Source: Nitrospiraceae bacterium
GTDB taxonomy: Bacteria; Nitrospirota; Nitrospiria; Nitrospirales; UBA8639
Direction: 5' to 3'
Length of the DNA: 9,303 bases
NCBI GenBank assembly: GCA_003523945.1
Contig: DOFS01000478.1
Coordinates: 1-9,303, forward strand
Made by a program: the position numbers and the translations under genes. The stretch's first letter is position 1, and the number at the start of each line of letters is the position of its first letter. Below the pieces are notes generated by a model, which saw only the letters and a list, made by a program, of their open reading frames with translations, had not been told where the DNA came from and made no database searches. Shown piece after piece: positions 6,443 through 9,303 of this stretch.

Positions 6443-6718
6443 CGAAGCCCCCTTGATCAATTGTTTTGACCCACATGCGTTTATCCATCTATCTTATACG
6501 ATGTTTTTCCGGAAATTTTTCCATAAATCCCTCCATCAGAAAACCAAATTTCCTTCTATATTTCTAAGGGAAATCAGGCGTCAAGGCGGGCCAGGATCAC
6601 AGGCACGACTCACTATACGAATGGGTCCCTAAAGTCGTCAAGGTAACCACGCAAACAGAAAACATGTCTATTTAGTGAAGGAAAAAGATGGGCAAGTTCG
6701 ACATGTCATCGCACCACC
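6443..6718. other. Intergenic region upstream of the nuoF-like operon
   Basis: This gap should contain the nuoF-like operon promoter. On the minus strand TATAAG occurs near 6493-6498 as a possible -10 without a good -35. Just upstream are two overlapping palindromes, TTTCCGGAAA at 6506-6515 and GGAAATTTTTCC at 6511-6522, which could be an operator. On the plus strand ACGACTCACTATA at 6605-6617 equals positions -13 to -1 of the phage T7 promoter, but flanks and start base do not match. Two short plus-strand frames (6568-6672 and 6633-6749) may be decayed coding sequence. None of this is proven. Confidence 0.35.
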
Positions 6719-7672
6719 TCAGGAGGTCTTCTTCATCTTCATCATCTGATCAACATGGCTGCACAATTCCCTGACGGCTTCGGCTGAAGCCTCCAGAGCC
6801 GCACGTTCATCCGGAGTGAGCGCATATTCAATAATCTCTTCCGCCCCCCCTGCCCCTAATTTCACCGGCACACCCAGAAAGAGATCATAAAAACCATATT
6901 CCCCGGCGCACAAAGCCGCACAGGGAAGGATTTTCTTCTGATCTTTAGAGATAGCCTCTACCATTTCCACGACCGAGGCAGCTGGGGCATAAAAGGCACT
7001 CCCTGTCTTGAGCAAATTGACGATTTCGATTCCTCCCTCGCGAGTCCGCTTAATCAAGGCCTCTAATGCCTCTGGGGACAACCATTCGCTCACTGGTCGC
7101 CCTGCCACCGTGGTATATCGATTCAAGGGCACCATCGAATCACCATGCCCCCCCAAGACCATCGCGTGGATATTTTCAACCGAGACCTGCAAGGCTTCCG
7201 CAATAAAAGACCGGAATCGTGCAGAGTCCAACACACCTGCCATCCCAAGCACCCGATTCCTGGGAAATCCACTCACCCGATGCGCAACGTGAGTCATCAC
7301 GTCGAGAGGGTTGGAGACAATAATGAGAATAGCATCGGGGGAATGTTTGGCCGTCTCACGGACTACAGCTGACACAATGTTGGTATTGGTTTCCAATAAT
7401 TCATCCCTGCTCATCCCCGGTCGGCGAGGCACTCCTGACGTGATCACCACAACGTCGGAATCTTTGGTCGCCTCATAGTGATTCGCTCCCGTCACAGCGG
7501 AATCGTAGGCACAAATTGGGCCGGCTTCGACCAAATCCAAGGCTTTGCCTTGCGGTAGACCTTCGACGATATCGACCAGCACAATGTCATACCAGTTTTT
7601 TTCTGCCAACCGTTGTGCGATGGACCCTCCAACATTGCCCGCTCCCACCACAGTCACTTTAATACGGCTCAT
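6719..7672 (-). CDS. mdh: Malate dehydrogenase (NAD-dependent, LDH-like)
   Basis: It interconverts malate and oxaloacetate with NAD in the oxidative or reductive TCA cycle, in the cytoplasm. Numbering from the ATG at 7672 gives 317 residues, typical of the LDH-like MDH group. Motifs are the Rossmann GAGNVGGS (10-17), the acidic NAD-selecting Asp34 in VLVDI, the mobile loop [13 protein letters not shown] (81-93) with substrate-binding Arg residues and no Gln typical of lactate dehydrogenase, SNPLDVMTH (120-128), GVLDSARF (146-153) with Asp149 and Arg152, and catalytic His176 in GGHGDSMVP. The C-terminus is short and basic (MMKMKKTS). An ATG four codons upstream (7684) is possible, but its purine tract sits directly against it and family members start at MxRxKV. 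It lies 42 bases after the unknown 136-residue gene and may be in its operon. If the organism is Nitrospira-like, a reductive TCA cycle role fits. Confidence 0.97.
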   Translation of the reverse strand: MSRIKVTVVGAGNVGGSIAQRLAEKNWYDIVLVDIVEGLPQGKALDLVEAGPICAYDSAVTGANHYEATKDSDVVVITSGVPRRPGMSRDELLETNTNIVSAVVRETAKHSPDAILIIVSNPLDVMTHVAHRVSGFPRNRVLGMAGVLDSARFRSFIAEALQVSVENIHAMVLGGHGDSMVPLNRYTTVAGRPVSEWLSPEALEALIKRTREGGIEIVNLLKTGSAFYAPAASVVEMVEAISKDQKKILPCAALCAGEYGFYDLFLGVPVKLGAGGAEEIIEYALTPDERAALEASAEAVRELCSHVDQMMKMKKTS

Positions 7673-7714
7673 GAAACCACCCATCCCTTTGAAAGAGTCT
7701 CAAGCCATGCCGGT

Positions 7715-8125
7715 TTAATCGTCGTCATGGCTCGTCCACCCTGCGACTTTAAAGTTGATCGTACACACAAAATTATCCCCATCATAAAAATTTACCTTGA
7801 TTTTTTTCTTTCCGTATTCCCGACTCAAAAACTCTTCCGGATGATCAATAAACTCCTGGTAGGTTCCCGCCTCATAACCTCCTAATTCCTTGAACGCGAC
7901 AATCATACCGACCTTGACCTCCTGTAGCATTTTGGTCGAACAGCGAGGAAAGATTTCCCAAAACTTTTCACGAATATCATCCTTGGTCGGCTCGAAACGC
8001 TCTCCATCCTCCTGCCGATCTTTCCGGTCAAATTTGGCCTGTCGTCGGACATAGGGGTATTGATGCCCGGTAAACAACTTATACAGCCACGGAGGTACAT
8101 CAGGATGTGAAGGTAAACTCGTCAT
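7715..8125 (-). CDS. Uncharacterised 136-residue protein between norD-like gene and mdh
   Basis: I do not recognise this family. The product is soluble, highly charged and rich in aromatics, with no signal peptide, membrane segment or known metal motif. The N-terminal third has a Pro/Tyr/Trp-rich segment (PPWLYKLFTGHQYPYVRRQ near 11-29) and a charged stretch KFDRKDRQEDGERFEP (31-46). The middle looks helical (DDIREKFWEIFPRC, 49-62). The C-terminal part has alternating strands (KKIKVNFYDGDNFVCTINFKVAGW, as two parts near 107-130) and ends in acidic SHDDD. Its two cysteines (62 and 121) are far apart. A strong AAGGGAG four bases before the ATG supports translation. It starts 17 bases after the NorD-like stop, so it is in that operon and may assist the vWA protein or its MoxR-type partner; that is inference from position only. 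Confidence 0.85.
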   Translation of the reverse strand: MTSLPSHPDVPPWLYKLFTGHQYPYVRRQAKFDRKDRQEDGERFEPTKDDIREKFWEIFPRCSTKMLQEVKVGMIVAFKELGGYEAGTYQEFIDHPEEFLSREYGKKKIKVNFYDGDNFVCTINFKVAGWTSHDDD

Positions 8126-8142
8126 ATATCTCCCTTATCATG

Positions 8143-9303
8143 TCATTTAGCCGTGAGCCGTTGATAAATTTTCGGCAGCTTCATCGGAAGTGATTCGACT
8201 TCGTCAACGACCACATATCCAATTTCCCCATACATGCGTTTCACATAATCCGTCGGAGCTTGATCAATGGTGATGCAGAAGGGATGAATGCCTTGAAGCC
8301 GGGCTTCACGAAGCGCCATTTTGGTATCCTCTAAAGAATATTCATCCGCATAGTCGTCATCTAAGGGTTTCCCATCACTGATCAGAATAAGAAGCCGGAC
8401 TTTCGCCGCTTGCTTTTTCAATTGCTGCGTCACATGTCGTATCGCTGCGCCATCACGGTTTTGCTGTTTGGGTGTCACTCCGCTGATCTTCAAACCGACT
8501 CGCCCCCCCGGCCGTTGATCAAAATCCTTTAAGATGTGAATGTCTACCGATTGCCGGGTTTGCCCGGAAAAGCCGTACATCGCGTATTGGTCACCAATTG
8601 CAGACAACGCTTCTGAGAGCAGGAGCAAGCCTTCTTTTTCGATGTCAATGACGGGACGCGCTCGGGCTCCAATCTGCCGTCCGGTCGATCCGCTCATATC
8701 TACCAAAAACGCCACTGCAACCTGTCGATCACGTTTTTGCCTGGTGGCATACACCTGATCGGACGGATCATTGCCTTGCCGCCGATCGACCATCCAATTC
8801 ACCAAAGCATCTAAATCAATGTCTTCACCATGAGATTGGCGTCCCATCCGACGAAAGGCTTCCGGGCGAATCGCTTCAAAATACCGACGAATAAGTCGCA
8901 CAATCGGGCCATACGTTCGAAACGTCTCATCCACAAAGTCCGGTGACCCCTCACGGCCAGACTGTTCGATCACACGGCACCATTGAGGTCGATAGTCGCG
9001 CACTATCCCATCCCACTCTTCATAGAGATATTCTCCCTCACGGAGACGAGTCCCTTGTTGTCCATCGCTCGGACGAAGCGTGGGTTGAAACCATTGCTGC
9101 ATAGGCGATTCACCAAAGTTTGGTTTCCTAGGATCTTGCGAAGGATCGGGTTGGAGCGGAGGCCGCCGCTCAAAAAGACTGGGGGAATCCCCCCCAGCTT
9201 TTTCCCCTATCTGGGTACCTTGATCCTGTTGCCCTCGTTTCTCCCCTGTCGACGCCTGTGCTTCCTTTTCACCTCCTTTGACGTGGTCTGGATTGAGAAT
9301 GCC
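8143..9303 (-). CDS. NorD/CbbO-type von Willebrand factor A domain protein, 5' end outside window
   Basis: The frame is open to the window edge, giving 386 residues with the N-terminus missing. The visible N-terminal ~70 residues are low complexity (Gly, Gln, Pro, Lys, Glu), probably a linker. The internal ATG at 9102 is therefore not the true start. A vWA domain occupies about 193-370. Its metal site (MIDAS) is complete: DMSGS (202-206), NRDGAAIRH (282-290) in the threonine-loop position, and LILISDGKP (305-313). YGFSG, ILKDFD, EDTKMALREAR and PFCITID are the conserved blocks of NorD/CbbO proteins. These proteins work with a MoxR-type AAA+ ATPase (NorQ/CbbQ) to activate metalloenzymes such as nitric oxide reductase or Rubisco. 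The partner should lie beyond the right edge; the client enzyme cannot be told from here. It is followed by the unknown gene at 7715-8125 and mdh. Confidence 0.9.
   Translation of the reverse strand, partial: GILNPDHVKGGEKEAQASTGEKRGQQDQGTQIGEKAGGDSPSLFERRPPLQPDPSQDPRKPNFGESPMQQWFQPTLRPSDGQQGTRLREGEYLYEEWDGIVRDYRPQWCRVIEQSGREGSPDFVDETFRTYGPIVRLIRRYFEAIRPEAFRRMGRQSHGEDIDLDALVNWMVDRRQGNDPSDQVYATRQKRDRQVAVAFLVDMSGSTGRQIGARARPVIDIEKEGLLLLSEALSAIGDQYAMYGFSGQTRQSVDIHILKDFDQRPGGRVGLKISGVTPKQQNRDGAAIRHVTQQLKKQAAKVRLLILISDGKPLDDDYADEYSLEDTKMALREARLQGIHPFCITIDQAPTDYVKRMYGEIGYVVVDEVESLPMKLPKIYQRLTAK

Noticed and set aside
6443..6460. TTG start for the nuoF-like gene at 6460
   Set aside because: The GTG at 6442 has AAGGGGG at a proper distance; the TTG has no comparable site.
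1..9303. CRISPR array, tRNA, rRNA or complete insertion sequence
   Set aside because: I found no regularly spaced direct repeats, no cloverleaf-like or rRNA-like stretch, and no transposase motifs in any frame.

Overview
The window is bacterial chromosome with about 50% G+C in its genes. The gene set (lactate-dehydrogenase-like malate dehydrogenase, a solitary NuoF-like protein with an adrenodoxin-type ferredoxin, NorD/CbbO-type vWA protein) and the GC-rich intergenic repeat suggest a Nitrospira-like member of Nitrospirota. That placement is an inference from gene content and recollection, not from a marker gene. All genes but one lie on the minus strand.

Layout from left to right. (1) 1-544, minus: 5' part of a secreted helical-repeat protein, cut by the window edge. 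(2) 545-880: no gene. It holds a GC-rich element full of nested inverted repeats and, on its left side, a diverged second copy of the last ~25 codons of rarA. (3) 881-2212, minus: rarA, an AAA+ replication-fork repair ATPase. (4) 2213-2386: divergent promoter region. (5) 2387-3181, plus: alpha/beta hydrolase. (6) 3182-3587: convergent gap with nothing recognisable. (7) 3588-4702, minus: a PTPS-family gene and folE, overlapping by one base; together they convert GTP to 6-pyruvoyl-tetrahydropterin (or the related queuosine precursor). (8) 4808-6442, minus: nuoF-like gene followed 12 bases later by a [2Fe-2S] ferredoxin gene, probably one NADH/ferredoxin electron-transfer unit. (9) 6443-6718: non-coding, with palindromes, a 13-base match to the core of the phage T7 promoter and possible decayed coding sequence. 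(10) 6719-9303, minus: NorD-like vWA protein (5' end beyond the window), an unrecognised 136-residue protein and malate dehydrogenase, closely spaced and possibly one operon.

Most of the window is ordinary housekeeping and energy metabolism. The most unusual point is the end of rarA: the same short tail, including the acidic DDEED block, occurs twice about 290 bases apart, on either side of a structured repeat. The downstream, apparently untranslated copy looks closer to the usual RarA family ending than the tail in use. This suggests that a repeat-associated event replaced the 3' end of a housekeeping gene. Second are the two-gene NuoF-like/ferredoxin unit, which has no NuoE or NuoG beside it and carries a changed FMN-site motif, and the animal-type (PTPS-II) cysteine/histidine motif in the pterin synthase.
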